Source: Paenibacillus sp. JNUCC-31 (GTDB lineage: Bacteria > Bacillota > Bacilli > Paenibacillales > Paenibacillaceae). Taken from it: DNA of 64,000 bases. This document shows, one piece after another, positions 43,631-52,691 of this stretch. A model generated the notes under the pieces. It saw only the letters and a list, made by a program, of their open reading frames with translations, searched no databases and was not told the DNA's origin. Where the stretch lies: positions 310,001 to 374,000 of the forward strand of contig NZ_CP062165.1 of assembly GCF_014844075.1 (NCBI RefSeq), given 5' to 3'. The translations under genes were made by a program, and so were the position numbers. Position 1 is the stretch's first letter. The number at the start of each line of letters is the position of its first letter.

Positions 43631-44608
43631 TTAGAAATTTACGACTTTGTTAACCGCAGCAACGATACGTGCTGGGTTAGGAAGCCATGTATCTTCGATT
43701 TGTGCAAATGGATATACAGTATCCGGACCAGCTACACGCAGAACCGGTGCTTCCAAGTGCAGGATTGCTTTTTCATTGATTTGTGCAATGACTTCAGCTG
43801 CAACACCTGCGCTTTTTTGAGCTTCTTGTACAACGATTGCACGATTTGTTTTCTTAATGGAAGCAACGATAGTATCGATGTCGATCGGGCTAACCGTACG
43901 AAGGTCGATAACTTCAACTTTGATTCCTTGTTTTTCGAGCTCTTCTGCTGCTTTCACAGAAGTGTGAACCATCATACCGTAAGTAATGATAGTTACATCA
44001 GAACCTTCACGAACAACGTTCGCTTTGCCCAGCTCAACGGTGTAATCTTCTTCAGGCACTTCTGCACGGAATGCATGGTACAAGTTCAAGTGCTCCATGA
44101 AGAATACAGGGTCGTTGTCGCGAATAGAAGCGATCATCAGACCTTTTGCATCGTAAGGGTTAGAAGGAACAACCACTTTGATACCCGGAGTTTGCGTGAG
44201 CAAACCTTCAAGGGAATCCGTGTGCAATTCTGCCGCTTTTACACCGCCACCGAATGGTGTACGGAATACGATTGGAGAATTGTATTTACCGCCGGAGCGG
44301 AAACGCATACGAGCTGCTTGAACTACCATTTGGTCAAGTGCTTCGAAGATAAAACCAACGAATTGGATCTCAGCAACCGGACGGAAGCCTTGAACACCCA
44401 AACCTACAGCCAGACCGCCAATAGCGGACTCAGCTAGTGGTGTATCAAATACACGCTCTTCGCCAAATTCTTTTTGCAGACCTTCCGTTACACGGAAAAC
44501 GCCGCCTACATTACCTACGTCTTCACCGAAAAGCAGAACGTTAGGATCACGTTTCAACTCAACGCGAAGCGCATCACGGATTGCTTCTTTCATGTTCATT
44601 TGTGCCAT
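43631..44608 (-). CDS. pdhB: Pyruvate dehydrogenase E1 component, beta subunit
   Basis: The 325-residue beta subunit of the thiamine-pyrophosphate-dependent E1, the same length as Bacillus subtilis PdhB. It carries the E1-beta signatures [73 protein letters not shown] and the C-terminal transketolase region. ATG 44608 ([14 protein letters not shown]) is used: AGGAGG lies eleven bases upstream; the ATG at 44617 lies too close to that site. A GC-rich hairpin at 44665-44688 lies between pdhA and pdhB. Confidence 0.95.
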   Translation of the reverse strand: MAQMNMKEAIRDALRVELKRDPNVLLFGEDVGNVGGVFRVTEGLQKEFGEERVFDTPLAESAIGGLAVGLGVQGFRPVAEIQFVGFIFEALDQMVVQAARMRFRSGGKYNSPIVFRTPFGGGVKAAELHTDSLEGLLTQTPGIKVVVPSNPYDAKGLMIASIRDNDPVFFMEHLNLYHAFRAEVPEEDYTVELGKANVVREGSDVTIITYGMMVHTSVKAAEELEKQGIKVEVIDLRTVSPIDIDTIVASIKKTNRAIVVQEAQKSAGVAAEVIAQINEKAILHLEAPVLRVAGPDTVYPFAQIEDTWLPNPARIVAAVNKVVNF

Positions 44609-44664
44609 TTGCTTCATTTCCTCCTTAAACATTGACAGTTCACATTTGAATTCATACATGTATA

Positions 44665-44688
44665 CCGGGACACCGGAACCCGTCCCGG
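44665..44688. other. Intercistronic hairpin between pdhA and pdhB
   Basis: CCGGGAC and GTCCCGG pair around a ten-base loop. With no T tract after it, an RNA stabiliser or processing site is more likely than termination. Confidence 0.45.
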
Positions 44689-44713
44689 ATGTTTATGCTT
44701 TATCGGAAAAAAC

Positions 44714-45781
44714 TTATTGGAAATCAGCTTTTTGCTCTTCCAAGTGCTTAGGCGTTTGTTCGAACATGCTGTCGATCAAGCCTGAAATCGTCATTTTCTC
44801 GGTTTTTTCCGCTTTTTTGATCTCTTCGTTCACTTTTGCTTTTGCTTCTTCTTTCACACGTGCTGTATCTTCTTCAGTCCACAGACCTTTTTTCTCCAGA
44901 TATTTAGCAAAACGTGCGATTGGATCTTTCGCATTCCATTCAGCCTCTTCTTCTTTTGTACGATACTTGGAAGCATCATCCGAAAGGGAGTGAGGACGGA
45001 AACGATATGTTACTGCTTCGATCAATGTTGCGCCTTCTCCGTTACGTCCACGTTCAGCAGCTTCCTGAACCGCTTTGATAACCGCAAAGATGTCCATACC
45101 GTCAACTTTAACGCCTTTGATCCCTGCTGCTACCGCTTTGTGAGCGATGGACAGAGCTGCCGTTTGTTTGGCAAAAGGAGTTGTGATGGCATAACCATTG
45201 TTTTGCACGAAGAAAATAACAGGCAATTTGTAAACACCAGCGTAGTTCAGACCTTCATAGAAGTCGCCTTCTGAAGAACCACCATCACCTGTGTACGTAA
45301 TTACAACTTGTTTTTGTTTCTTCAATTTGTAACCCATTGCAATACCCATTGCATGCAGAATTTGTGCACCAATGATGATTTGCGGCATCAATACATTAAC
45401 GCCATCCGGGATTTGTCCACCATGTTGGTGTCCACGGGAGTACAGAAACGCTTGATAAAGAGGAAGTCCATGCCACACGAGTTGCGGAATGTCGCGATAG
45501 CCAGGACATACAAAGTCTTCTTTTTCAATTGCAAATTCACTACCAACCATTGTAGCTTCTTGACCAGATACTGGAGCATAGAAACCAAGACGACCTTGAC
45601 GGCCCAGGTTTACTGCACGGTCATCCCAAGTACGGGTAAATACCATGCGATACATAATTTCTTTTAATTGATCGTCGGAAAGTTTAGGCATCATGTCTTT
45701 GTTAACGATTTCGCCGTCAGGAGACAGCACGGACAGAGCTTCTACATCCTCCGTATATACTTCATAAGGAACCTTGCTCAT
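44714..45781 (-). CDS. pdhA: Pyruvate dehydrogenase E1 component, alpha subunit
   Basis: The 355-residue alpha subunit, which holds the TPP pyrophosphate site and decarboxylates pyruvate. Features include YRMVFTRTWDDRAVNLGRQG, the SGQEATMVGSEFAIEKEDFV segment, GDGGSSEGDFYEGLNYAGV (TPP motif GDG...N) and FVQNNGYAITTP, and the phosphorylation-loop-like region YRFRPHSLSDD. ATG 45781 with GAGGTG nine bases upstream is preferred over the frame start at 45817. First gene of the pdh operon, behind the promoter at 45837-45866. Confidence 0.95.
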   Translation of the reverse strand: MSKVPYEVYTEDVEALSVLSPDGEIVNKDMMPKLSDDQLKEIMYRMVFTRTWDDRAVNLGRQGRLGFYAPVSGQEATMVGSEFAIEKEDFVCPGYRDIPQLVWHGLPLYQAFLYSRGHQHGGQIPDGVNVLMPQIIIGAQILHAMGIAMGYKLKKQKQVVITYTGDGGSSEGDFYEGLNYAGVYKLPVIFFVQNNGYAITTPFAKQTAALSIAHKAVAAGIKGVKVDGMDIFAVIKAVQEAAERGRNGEGATLIEAVTYRFRPHSLSDDASKYRTKEEEAEWNAKDPIARFAKYLEKKGLWTEEDTARVKEEAKAKVNEEIKKAEKTEKMTISGLIDSMFEQTPKHLEEQKADFQ

Positions 45782-45836
45782 TTTTTTCTTCACCTCAACA
45801 AAAAATTTGAATATCAAGTTCCGCTGTTATAATATT

Positions 45837-45866
45837 ATTATACACCTGTTTCACTGCATACGTCAA
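45837..45866 (-). promoter_or_regulatory. Sigma-A promoter of the pdh operon
   Basis: On the minus strand TTGACG, 18 bases and TATAAT lie about 56 bases before the pdhA start. Both hexamers are near consensus. No obvious operator (for example an LPIG box or cre site) was recognised around it. Confidence 0.7.
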
Positions 45867-46036
45867 AGATATCCGTAATTTTTTTATGTTTCCTTCCGGA
45901 TTGTATGTATAACAGGGGCTTAATATTGGTATAACAGCATAATACATGTTTGCATGTTTAACCTATCCCCGCACACGGTTAATCTTACCGTATTGCGCGG
46001 TCGATTGCAAAAATTAACCGAGAAAGGTGACGTTTT

Positions 46037-46771
46037 ATGACGGATTCCCGCTATTTGAAACGTACGATTGTGAAAGAAGAGATTGAGAGTCGCTATCTCG
46101 GAGAGAAGCGTACACTGCGAATTTATCTTCCCCCGGGCTATAACGAATTGTTAAGCTATCCTGTAGTATACTGTCAGGACGGTGAAGAATTTTTCAACTT
46201 TGGTCGTATTGCCACCACTGCCAACCGTATTATTCTTGACGAGGGAGCCGAACCATTCATTATAGTAGGGGTTCAGGTTGACGTTTCCGTGAGAACTCAG
46301 GAATATGCCCCCTTCGGCAATCGATTCAAGGCATATACGGCATGTTTCGCTGAAGAGATTATTCCCTATGTAGAAGAGAAATATCCTGTACGCCGATCTC
46401 CCCAGGAACGTATCCTTGCCGGAGACTCACTCGGTGGTAGCGTTTCACTTCATCTTGCCCTGCTTTACCCTGATCTGTTTACACGTGTCATCAGTATGTC
46501 CGGCGCATTCTACTCTGCTTCTCAGGAAATCTATGCTGCAGAGCAGGACTTGTCCTGGCTCTCGATCTGGATGATCGTTGGATTACAGGAAACGGCTTTC
46601 GAAGCTGACACTGGAACCTATAATTTTGTACAATTGAATCAGGATACTCGCGATTTGCTTGAAAAACGCGGTGCACTCGTCTCCTATCGGGAGAAAGACG
46701 GTCATCATCAGTGGGGATTCTGGCAGAAGGAACTGCCCGAAGCTTTGCTTTATTTTCTACAGGAAAACTAA
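46037..46771 (+). CDS. Esterase family alpha/beta hydrolase (Fes/esterase D type)
   Basis: A 244-residue serine hydrolase of the putative-esterase family (YbbA/Fes/S-formylglutathione-hydrolase relatives). It starts with the family beta strands LRIYLPPGYNELLSYPVVY, has the nucleophile elbow ILAGDSLGGSVSLH (serine in GDSLGG), an acidic residue in IVGLQETAFEADTG and the catalytic histidine in KDGHHQWGFWQKE. Without a signal peptide it is cytosolic, so a role in trilactone siderophore cleavage or general ester hydrolysis is possible. Start ATG follows AAAGGTGA. It is divergent from pdhA and ends in a terminator. Confidence 0.85.
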   Translation: MTDSRYLKRTIVKEEIESRYLGEKRTLRIYLPPGYNELLSYPVVYCQDGEEFFNFGRIATTANRIILDEGAEPFIIVGVQVDVSVRTQEYAPFGNRFKAYTACFAEEIIPYVEEKYPVRRSPQERILAGDSLGGSVSLHLALLYPDLFTRVISMSGAFYSASQEIYAAEQDLSWLSIWMIVGLQETAFEADTGTYNFVQLNQDTRDLLEKRGALVSYREKDGHHQWGFWQKELPEALLYFLQEN

Positions 46772-46786
46772 CTCAATCACTTAACA

Positions 46787-46811
46787 GGCGGCTGAAAGCC
46801 GCTTTTGTTTT
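46787..46811 (+). terminator. Terminator of the esterase gene
   Basis: GCGGCT, a GAA-type loop and AGCCGC make a compact hairpin followed by TTTTGTTTTG, 15 bases after the stop codon. Confidence 0.88.
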
Positions 46812-46932
46812 GCAACCAAATGATATCGCTTACATAAACATTCAAAAAAGAAGCAGGCTCTCCTGCTCGTTTGTTGTCCAGCTTCTTGTCTTGTATTATG
46901 TTTGTCAATGTTCAGCAAATGCACCCTCTAGG

Positions 46933-47403
46933 TTATACCAATGAATGCTCCTTCGTGATCCGGTCCAGTAACACGTCGCAGCCTGCATCAAGCAGCCTGT
47001 ACACTTCTTCAAAATTCCCCGTATAATACGGATCTGGAACTTCACGGAGTGTCTCGTCCGGCAGCATATCCATCATCTTGATAATTTCTGCTTCTTCACC
47101 GCCGGTCACACTTCTTACATTCGCTGCGTTGGAATCATCCATACATATGATGTAGTTAAATTTTGAGAAGTCTTCGCTCTCAAATTGTCTTGCAGCCATA
47201 TCAGCATAAGAAATTTGACGTGAATCAAGCAATTTGCGAGTCCCTTCATGCGGAGGTTTACCGACATGCCAGTCGCCTGTACCTGCCGAGTCCACTCGAA
47301 TCTGCTGAGCCAGTCCTCTTTCATTAACTTTGTGACGGAGGACGGCCTCAGCCATCGGCGATCGGCAAATATTGCCCAAACATACAAACAAAACGTGAAT
47401 CAT
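46933..47403 (-). CDS. Low-molecular-weight protein-tyrosine phosphatase
   Basis: A 156-residue phosphatase of the LMW-PTP/YfkJ class acting on phosphotyrosine (or in some relatives phosphoarginine, YwlE). The P-loop is VCLGNICRSP, with nucleophile C8 and R14; the general-acid aspartate is in VPDPYYTG. Residues SAGTGDWHVGKPPHEGT follow the usual pattern. The threonine typical of arginine phosphatases (CTGNTCRS) is isoleucine here, favouring the tyrosine-phosphatase branch. It begins immediately after the TRIC-family gene on the same strand (one base between stop and start), so the two are cotranscribed. Confidence 0.93.
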   Translation of the reverse strand: MIHVLFVCLGNICRSPMAEAVLRHKVNERGLAQQIRVDSAGTGDWHVGKPPHEGTRKLLDSRQISYADMAARQFESEDFSKFNYIICMDDSNAANVRSVTGGEEAEIIKMMDMLPDETLREVPDPYYTGNFEEVYRLLDAGCDVLLDRITKEHSLV

Positions 47404-47404
47404 G

Positions 47405-48079
47405 TTATTCCCCCTTACTCAAGGTGCGGTTAAGTGGCGCTGTTGCTGTCTGAGGTTTCACACTCTCCGTTTGTACCAGAGAACGACGGGGCAGCTTCCA
47501 TTTATAATGAACCGAACACATCCGAAAGAACACAACAGCACCAAAGCATATGAGCAGCCCAACATTCGTTGTGAACCACCCCATGCCGATTGCAAAACCA
47601 GCTGTAATTGCCCAGACGGCATAGATTTCATCACGGAGCACAAGCGGTTTCCGTCCTGCCAGCAAATCGCGAATGATCCCTCCGCCTATTCCGGTCATTA
47701 CTGCGGCTACGATAACTGCACTAATGGGATGACCCATATTGGCCGCATATAATGCCCCCTGAATCGCAAAAGCAGCAAGTCCAATCGCATCGAACAGCGC
47801 TTCCGTTCGCTTCCAGTGACCAATCCACTTGAGCGGCAGTATGAATGCTATGGCTACAGATACAAGGGCCAACATGATAAGCGCTCCCTGGCTCCATAGT
47901 GTTGTCACAGGTACACCAATCAGCACGTTACGAATCACGCCGCCTCCAAATGCGGTGACAAGACCAAGCACCAGTACTCCCAAAATATCATACTCTTCTT
48001 CCATTGCTACGAAGGCCCCTGACATTGCAAAGGCAATGGTGCCTATAATGCTGAATACTTCAAAAATGTGCAAGTCCAA
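47405..48079 (-). CDS. Trimeric intracellular cation channel (TRIC/UPF0126) family protein
   Basis: A membrane protein of about 224 residues with seven hydrophobic segments in two repeated halves, each with the TRIC signature: TAFGGGVIRNVLIG in the first and TGIGGGIIRDLLAG in the second. Bacterial members (YicG, YvgT) form potassium- or other cation-conducting trimers. The soluble C-terminal tail (HYKWKLPRRSL onward) is basic. TTG 48079 with GAGG ten bases upstream is taken as start; a TTG at 48088 is nearly on the Shine-Dalgarno site. It is followed directly by the phosphatase gene. Confidence 0.88.
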   Translation of the reverse strand: MDLHIFEVFSIIGTIAFAMSGAFVAMEEEYDILGVLVLGLVTAFGGGVIRNVLIGVPVTTLWSQGALIMLALVSVAIAFILPLKWIGHWKRTEALFDAIGLAAFAIQGALYAANMGHPISAVIVAAVMTGIGGGIIRDLLAGRKPLVLRDEIYAVWAITAGFAIGMGWFTTNVGLLICFGAVVFFRMCSVHYKWKLPRRSLVQTESVKPQTATAPLNRTLSKGE

Positions 48080-48262
48080 CCTGTTCAAACCTCACTTTTC
48101 AAGTCATCTCCATGTCGCTCTACCCATTGTATCCGCGAGGATCGAAATTGTGCAACTACATTTTGTGGATTATACTGGTTTTGTGAATGATTCTTGTACA
48201 GGTCGACCACATTGTATAAGAAGGGAACCAGTTTCTTCATTAATCAGGAAGGATGAAATGGA

Positions 48263-48904
48263 ATGACTAAGAAACGAGTTATTATTTTTACAGGTGGAAG
48301 CCTTTCTCCTGAGTTCCTCAAGGAAATCAGTAAAGACGATACTATAATCGCAGCCGACCGCGGTGCCCTATTTCTAATAGAACATGGGATTCAACCTCAT
48401 ATATCTGTTGGAGATTTTGATTCTATTACCGAGCAGGAGCGCGAAACTGTACGTCAGCATAGCGAACAAATCATCACCTGTGACCCCGTTCATAAAGATT
48501 TGACGGATACCGAGATGGCTTTTGAAACAGCGCTGGATCTTGAACCTACCGATATTCTGATGCTGGGTGCAACAGGTACACGCATGGATCACACACTCGC
48601 CAACGTACATATTATGGTTCGCGCTATGCAGCATCATATTTCCTGTACACTTCAGGATGAACACAATTATATGATGCTAACGACCTCCGAAGCTTTTGTG
48701 GAAGACCGTGGTTATGAATATATCTCCCTGCTACCACTAACCAATGAAGTGACCGGTATTACATTGGAGGGATTCATGTACCCGTTAGATCATGCCACCA
48801 TACGCATGGGGCAGTCTTTGGGAATTAGTAACAAACTGCTCGGAAAGTCGGGTAACGTCTCGATCGAAAGCGGGTTATTACTTATTATTCAGAGCAAAGA
48901 TTAA
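48263..48904 (+). CDS. thiN: Thiamine diphosphokinase
   Basis: Pyrophosphorylates thiamine to TPP with ATP, providing the cofactor of PDH E1 and other enzymes. The 213-residue protein shows the catalytic-domain motifs IIAADRGALFL, SVGDFDSI, KDLTDTEMAFETAL and GATGTRMDHTLANVH, followed by the beta-rich thiamine-binding domain. Start ATG follows GGAAGGATGAAATGGA. It is not next to the thi biosynthesis operon and no TPP riboswitch precedes it, in keeping with a salvage enzyme needed constantly. A perfect palindrome follows at 48965-49006. Confidence 0.94.
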   Translation: MTKKRVIIFTGGSLSPEFLKEISKDDTIIAADRGALFLIEHGIQPHISVGDFDSITEQERETVRQHSEQIITCDPVHKDLTDTEMAFETALDLEPTDILMLGATGTRMDHTLANVHIMVRAMQHHISCTLQDEHNYMMLTTSEAFVEDRGYEYISLLPLTNEVTGITLEGFMYPLDHATIRMGQSLGISNKLLGKSGNVSIESGLLLIIQSKD

Positions 48905-48964
48905 CGTTTTGAATATACTTATTACGATTCTGTAATCTATAACTATGGTTTAAAATAATCGTCA

Positions 48965-49006
48965 AAACGTCAAAAGACCCTTGATATCAAGGGTCTTTTG
49001 ACGTTT
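48965..49006. terminator. 42-nt perfect palindrome downstream of thiN
   Basis: AAACGTCAAAAGACCCTTGA and its exact reverse complement meet at a central TATC-type dyad, giving 21-base arms without a proper loop. It contains TTTT within the arm on each strand and probably ends thiN transcription in both directions. Confidence 0.75.
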
Positions 49007-49122
49007 ATAATATGGGTTGACTCGTCAATGATTAATTTTTTGACATTTTTAATGGTATTTTAATAAACAAACCGAAACCGTTGCGGCCCTAAGCTTTGTC
49101 GCTACTCATCCAATTTTTAGGC

Positions 49123-49139
49123 TGTTACAAAGCTGTTAT
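49123..49139 (+). promoter_or_regulatory. WalR (YycF) binding site upstream of the NlpC/P60 gene
   Basis: TGTTAC-AAAGC-TGTTAT fits the WalR consensus TGTWAH-N5-TGTWAH exactly. It lies 45 bases before the start codon and overlaps a TATACT (49137-49142) that could be a -10 element. In B. subtilis, WalKR controls wall hydrolases with such boxes. The position over the promoter would suit repression, if TATACT is the real -10. Confidence 0.7.
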
Positions 49140-49184
49140 ACTCGCTCTAGCAACTAAACGAAAACGAATTTTGGAGGTACTCAC

Positions 49185-49685
49185 ATGAAAACAAACATCT
49201 TTGTCCAAAAGGCCGTAACCGTCGGGTTGTGCGCTACACTAGGTTTTGGAGCTGTATTAATGACTAATGCACCTGTTGCACAGGCAGCAAGCGCTTCTGT
49301 TTCCACAGGGCAACAAATTGTAAATTATGGTAAGAAATTCACAGGAACTCCATATAAATTTGGTGTTTCAACTTCTACTACCAAAAATTTTGACTGCTCT
49401 TCTTTTATGAAATACATCTTTAAAAAGTATGGTGTAGACTTGCCGCGTACATCCGTTAAGCAATCCAAGGAAGGCGTAGCAGTGTCCAAAGCAAATCTGC
49501 GTGTTGGAGATCTGGTATTCTTCTCCAGCGGTAGTCGCTCCACTGGCTCCAATATTACTCATGTTGGAGTATACGCAGGAAACGGAAAAGTTCTGCACAC
49601 GTACGGTTCTCCTGGTGTAACGCTTTCCGATTTGAACTCGGGACACTGGAAAAAGACTTATATCAAAGCTCGCCGCGTATTGTAG
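49185..49685 (+). CDS. Secreted NlpC/P60 cell-wall endopeptidase
   Basis: A 166-residue secreted peptidase of family C40, cutting D-gamma-glutamyl-diaminopimelate-type bonds in peptidoglycan stem peptides. The signal peptide ends near residue 34 (VAQA). The single NlpC/P60 domain (about 45-166) has the nucleophile cysteine in NFDCSSFMKYIF, the catalytic histidine in ITHVGVYAGNGKVLH and the polar third residue H in KVLHTYG. No wall-binding repeat is present, so it is a minimal enzyme, as is common in Paenibacillus. ATG follows TTGGAGGT. A WalR box lies upstream, a terminator downstream. Confidence 0.93.
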   Translation: MKTNIFVQKAVTVGLCATLGFGAVLMTNAPVAQAASASVSTGQQIVNYGKKFTGTPYKFGVSTSTTKNFDCSSFMKYIFKKYGVDLPRTSVKQSKEGVAVSKANLRVGDLVFFSSGSRSTGSNITHVGVYAGNGKVLHTYGSPGVTLSDLNSGHWKKTYIKARRVL

Positions 49686-49714
49686 TTCAAATTCAAAAAT
49701 GTACCAAAGCGAGT

Positions 49715-49748
49715 GGGGCCGGATCTATTGATCCGGTCCTTTTATATT
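49715..49748 (+). terminator. Terminator of the NlpC/P60 gene
   Basis: GGGGCCGGATC pairs with GATCCGGTCC (one mismatch-tolerant G-U) around a TATT loop, followed by TTTTATATTT. Confidence 0.88.
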
Positions 49749-49821
49749 TACCCGATAAACTGCCCTCCCCAAACTGGAGGTATGTGGAAAACATGATCCG
49801 GTTTTTGGTTTATACTCACTT

Positions 49822-50511
49822 TTATTCGGTATGCAGCATATAGCCGACTCCACGAACCGTATGAATTAATTTCATGTCCCTCCCCTTATCCACCTTTACC
49901 CGCAAATGTTTGATATATACGTCTACCACATTGGTATCCATTGCAAAATCATATCCCCACACTTCTCTTAAAATGACGCTCCGCGCACATGCCTCGTTGA
50001 CGTGACGGGCAAGAAATTCCAGCAATTCGTATTCTTTCGGAGTAAGCATTAGATATTCACCTGCTCGGCTCACTCGACGTGAACGCAGATTCACTTTTAG
50101 ATCATGCACTACAATGACTTCTTCATCTTCCTGTGAGACATGTGCAAACACACGTAACAGATTTCGCACTCTGGCCATCAGCACATTACGATTTATTGGC
50201 TCTTCCATCACATCGTTAGCGCCATAGTCTAGCCATTCCACAATTAATTCAGGAGAGATCTTGGGAGTTATAACAAGAAGTGGAGAAATCGCGCCAATCT
50301 GTACTAACGATTCCAGTCCAGCCTTCACCTGATCTTCCTGATTTTTTTCATTAACTAATATGATCATGCTCAGTTCCGTCAATGGTATTTTGGAACCACG
50401 CTTCAATTCAGACCATTCCATTAGTTCAACATGATATCCTTCAGCACAAAATACGTCTTTAATATTTGTAACCTGCTCTCCGCTGCCAACCAGTAACATG
50501 GATGTTTTCAT
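49822..50511 (-). CDS. OmpR-type regulator with a degenerate receiver
   Basis: A 229-residue regulator: the C-terminal winged helix is intact (LMLTPKEYELLEFLARH, RSVILREVWGYDF, TNVVDVYIKHLRVKVDKG, LIHTVRGVGYML) and of PhoB/OmpR type. The N-terminal half keeps the receiver's length and fold pattern, but the acidic pair near residue 10 is replaced by GSGEQ, the phospho-acceptor region reads SMIILVNEKNQED without the usual aspartate, and the conserved lysine position is glutamate (VMEEPIN). It therefore cannot be phosphorylated in the ordinary manner. ATG 50511 is used (GGGTGA five bases upstream); the frame extends to 50592. No kinase gene lies beside it. Confidence 0.85.
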   Translation of the reverse strand: MKTSMLLVGSGEQVTNIKDVFCAEGYHVELMEWSELKRGSKIPLTELSMIILVNEKNQEDQVKAGLESLVQIGAISPLLVITPKISPELIVEWLDYGANDVMEEPINRNVLMARVRNLLRVFAHVSQEDEEVIVVHDLKVNLRSRRVSRAGEYLMLTPKEYELLEFLARHVNEACARSVILREVWGYDFAMDTNVVDVYIKHLRVKVDKGRDMKLIHTVRGVGYMLHTE

Positions 50512-50630
50512 TTTTTCACCCGGCCTGTCTCTATACGCTTGCTGCATGGTTTCCTTGCTAACGGTCAATTTCTTCTTGTTATCACGTAGCATCGCAGCAA
50601 TGTTGTATGTCTATCATGCCGTAAAATGAA

Positions 50631-50656
50631 AAAGTCCATTCCTCAAAGGAACAGAC
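50631..50656 (-). terminator. Terminator of the thi operon
   Basis: On the minus strand AGTCTGTTCC pairs with GGAATGGACT (two G-U pairs) around a TTTGA loop, followed by TTTTTC. It lies about 15 bases after the thiF-like stop. Confidence 0.8.
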
Positions 50657-50671
50657 TCAGAGCATTATGTT

Positions 50672-51721
50672 TCAACCAAAATATCTGTGAACCAGTGTAC
50701 GGGCCTCTGCGGTATCTTTTGTTCCATGAACAAGAACCCGCCCATCCTGAAAAATGACCATTCGGTACGTTCCAGTTGTAAAAGAGACCAGAAACGGATT
50801 GGCTTCCACTTTGCCATCATCCAGTTTCTCCAGACGAACAGCCGTTTGTTGCAAATCCAGTTTCATTTGGCGTGAAGGGCGGATCTGGACTGTATCCCTG
50901 CCACATAACACGTCTGTTTTTTCCAGATTGGAGGCAGACAGGTACGGATATGTAGCTTTTTGACCACATGATGGGCAATCTGCTTTTCTGGCACCGTCAA
51001 CGTTAATGGATATGTATTCATTCCTCCACACGTCAAATGACAGTAACTTGCGTCTCAAGGCATCTGAATTGCCACTAAGTAACTTCATGGCTTCTGCTGT
51101 CTGATTTGCCGTAACCATCTGCACCGCTTGAGGGATAATACCTGACGTATCACAGGTGTCTCCACCTAACGGAACCTCACCTAACAAACAGTTTAAGCAC
51201 GGGGTTTCTCCTGGCAGAAACGTGTAGGTAATTCCATAACTGCCGACACATCCGCCATAAATCCAGGGAATGCGGTACTTCTGAGACATGTCATTAATTA
51301 ATAAACGTGTATCAAAATTATCCGTTGCATCCATAATCAAATCTGCACTTTGAACCAATTCTTCCAGTTCATCCACTCTCACGTCCATTACTTTGCCTAC
51401 AACTTCAACGGTAGAGTTAATGTCAGACAGACGCTTCTCGGCTGCCAACGCTTTGGGCATTCGCTGAATGGCATCTTGTTCTACATATAACTGTTGTCGC
51501 TGGAGGTTGCTCCACTCCACATAATCACGATCTGCAATGGTAACGTGGCCAATACCTGAACGTACCAGTGTCTCTGCAATGCCAGTGCCAAGCGCACCTG
51601 CACCAACAATTAATACTCTGCTGTTACTCAATCTGTCCTGACCTTCCTTACCGATCGGAGCGTACCGTTCCTGTCTGGAGTAACGGTCTGCCTGCTCGGA
51701 GGGTCGTGTCTGATTTGTCAT
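50672..51721 (-). CDS. thiF: ThiF/MoeB/HesA family adenylyltransferase
   Basis: Adenylates the C-terminal glycine of ThiS so that it can become the thiocarboxylate sulfur donor for thiazole. The first 250 residues form the E1-like domain: [16 protein letters not shown], nucleotide-binding [45 protein letters not shown], and zinc cysteines in PCLNCLLG and [15 protein letters not shown] is near the crossover-loop region. The last 90 residues are an extra domain without clear assignment (perhaps the shortened, non-catalytic tail found in long ThiF/MoeB proteins). Start ATG overlaps the thiG stop by four bases. Last gene of the thi operon. Confidence 0.9.
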   Translation of the reverse strand: MTNQTRPSEQADRYSRQERYAPIGKEGQDRLSNSRVLIVGAGALGTGIAETLVRSGIGHVTIADRDYVEWSNLQRQQLYVEQDAIQRMPKALAAEKRLSDINSTVEVVGKVMDVRVDELEELVQSADLIMDATDNFDTRLLINDMSQKYRIPWIYGGCVGSYGITYTFLPGETPCLNCLLGEVPLGGDTCDTSGIIPQAVQMVTANQTAEAMKLLSGNSDALRRKLLSFDVWRNEYISINVDGARKADCPSCGQKATYPYLSASNLEKTDVLCGRDTVQIRPSRQMKLDLQQTAVRLEKLDDGKVEANPFLVSFTTGTYRMVIFQDGRVLVHGTKDTAEARTLVHRYFG

Positions 51722-52485
51722 GTATGAACCATTCCTTCCGCCGGACTACTTGCTGCCGCGTAACGCTTAATGGGAATCATGCCTGCCTCATAAGCCATTC
51801 TGCCTGCTTCAACCCCCATTCTCATGGCCTTAGCCATCTTCACAGGGTCTCCCGATCCGGAGACAGCCGTATTCAACAATACACCGTCTGCTCCCAATTC
51901 CATCGCATGAGCCGCATCTTTGGGTGCTCGAAGCCCTGCATCCACAATGACAGGAACGACGGCTTGTTCAATAATTATCTCCAGATTATAGGGATTAATA
52001 ATTCCTCTCCCTGCCCCTATGGGTGAAGCCCCAGGCATGACAGCATGTACACCGAGTAGTTGCAATCGCTTGGCCAAAATAACATCATCCGAGATATAAG
52101 GCAGTACCGTAAATCCCTTTTCAAGCAATATCTCACATGCTTTATACGTTTCAATCGGGTCAGGAAGCAATGTGATTCCATCGCCGATGACTTCTACTTT
52201 TATCATATCACAAAGTCCTGAAGCCCGGGCAAGTTCAGCGATTCGCACTGCCTCCTCTGCCGTTGAAGCACCCGCTGTATTGGGAAGCAGGGTATACCTT
52301 TTCAAATCCAGCGTGTCCAGAAAATGTTGTTTGTTTCGATCTTCCAGATTCAAACGCCGAACAGCGAACGTTAACACTTCCGTACCTGCCGCTTCAACCG
52401 CCTGGCTCTGCACGTCCAAATCCGAAAATTTGCCTGTACCCAGAAGTAGTCTAGATCCGAACGTATAATTCCCAATCTTCAACAT
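51718..52485 (-). CDS. thiG: Thiazole synthase ThiG
   Basis: Condenses DXP, dehydroglycine and sulfur from ThiS-thiocarboxylate into the thiazole of thiamine. The 255-residue TIM barrel begins [19 protein letters not shown] and has the Schiff-base lysine in [41 protein letters not shown] and [20 protein letters not shown], a near-perfect match to the family. ATG 52485 lies two bases after the thiS stop. Glycine-derived imine should come from ThiO, encoded upstream in the operon. Confidence 0.97.
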   Translation of the reverse strand: MLKIGNYTFGSRLLLGTGKFSDLDVQSQAVEAAGTEVLTFAVRRLNLEDRNKQHFLDTLDLKRYTLLPNTAGASTAEEAVRIAELARASGLCDMIKVEVIGDGITLLPDPIETYKACEILLEKGFTVLPYISDDVILAKRLQLLGVHAVMPGASPIGAGRGIINPYNLEIIIEQAVVPVIVDAGLRAPKDAAHAMELGADGVLLNTAVSGSGDPVKMAKAMRMGVEAGRMAYEAGMIPIKRYAAASSPAEGMVHT

Positions 52486-52487
52486 AG

Positions 52488-52691
52488 TTAACCGCCTCCC
52501 ACAAAATGTACAATTTCAATCCGATCTCCGTCTCTTAATGCCGTCGTCTCATGGTATTCCCTCGTTAAAATTTGCCGATTCAATTCAACCACTACGGTTT
52601 TTACTTGCAGATTAAACGAATGGAGCAATTTGTCCACACGATTTAAGCTATCTTCAATTTGCATGGTTTGTCCGTTGACAATGATATTCAC
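52488..52691 (-). CDS. thiS: Sulfur carrier protein ThiS
   Basis: A 67-residue ubiquitin-like protein that carries sulfur as a C-terminal thiocarboxylate. It begins [15 protein letters not shown] and ends [12 protein letters not shown], with the glycine tail that ThiF adenylates. The start is GTG at 52691 with AAAGGAGA upstream, overlapping the thiO stop by four bases. It is placed exactly between the enzyme providing dehydroglycine and thiazole synthase, its usual position. Confidence 0.95.
   Translation of the reverse strand: MNIIVNGQTMQIEDSLNRVDKLLHSFNLQVKTVVVELNRQILTREYHETTALRDGDRIEIVHFVGGG

Noticed and set aside
52488-52530. ThiS ending in three glycines considered unusual
   Set aside because: Bacillota ThiS proteins commonly end in VGGG; only the final GG is needed.
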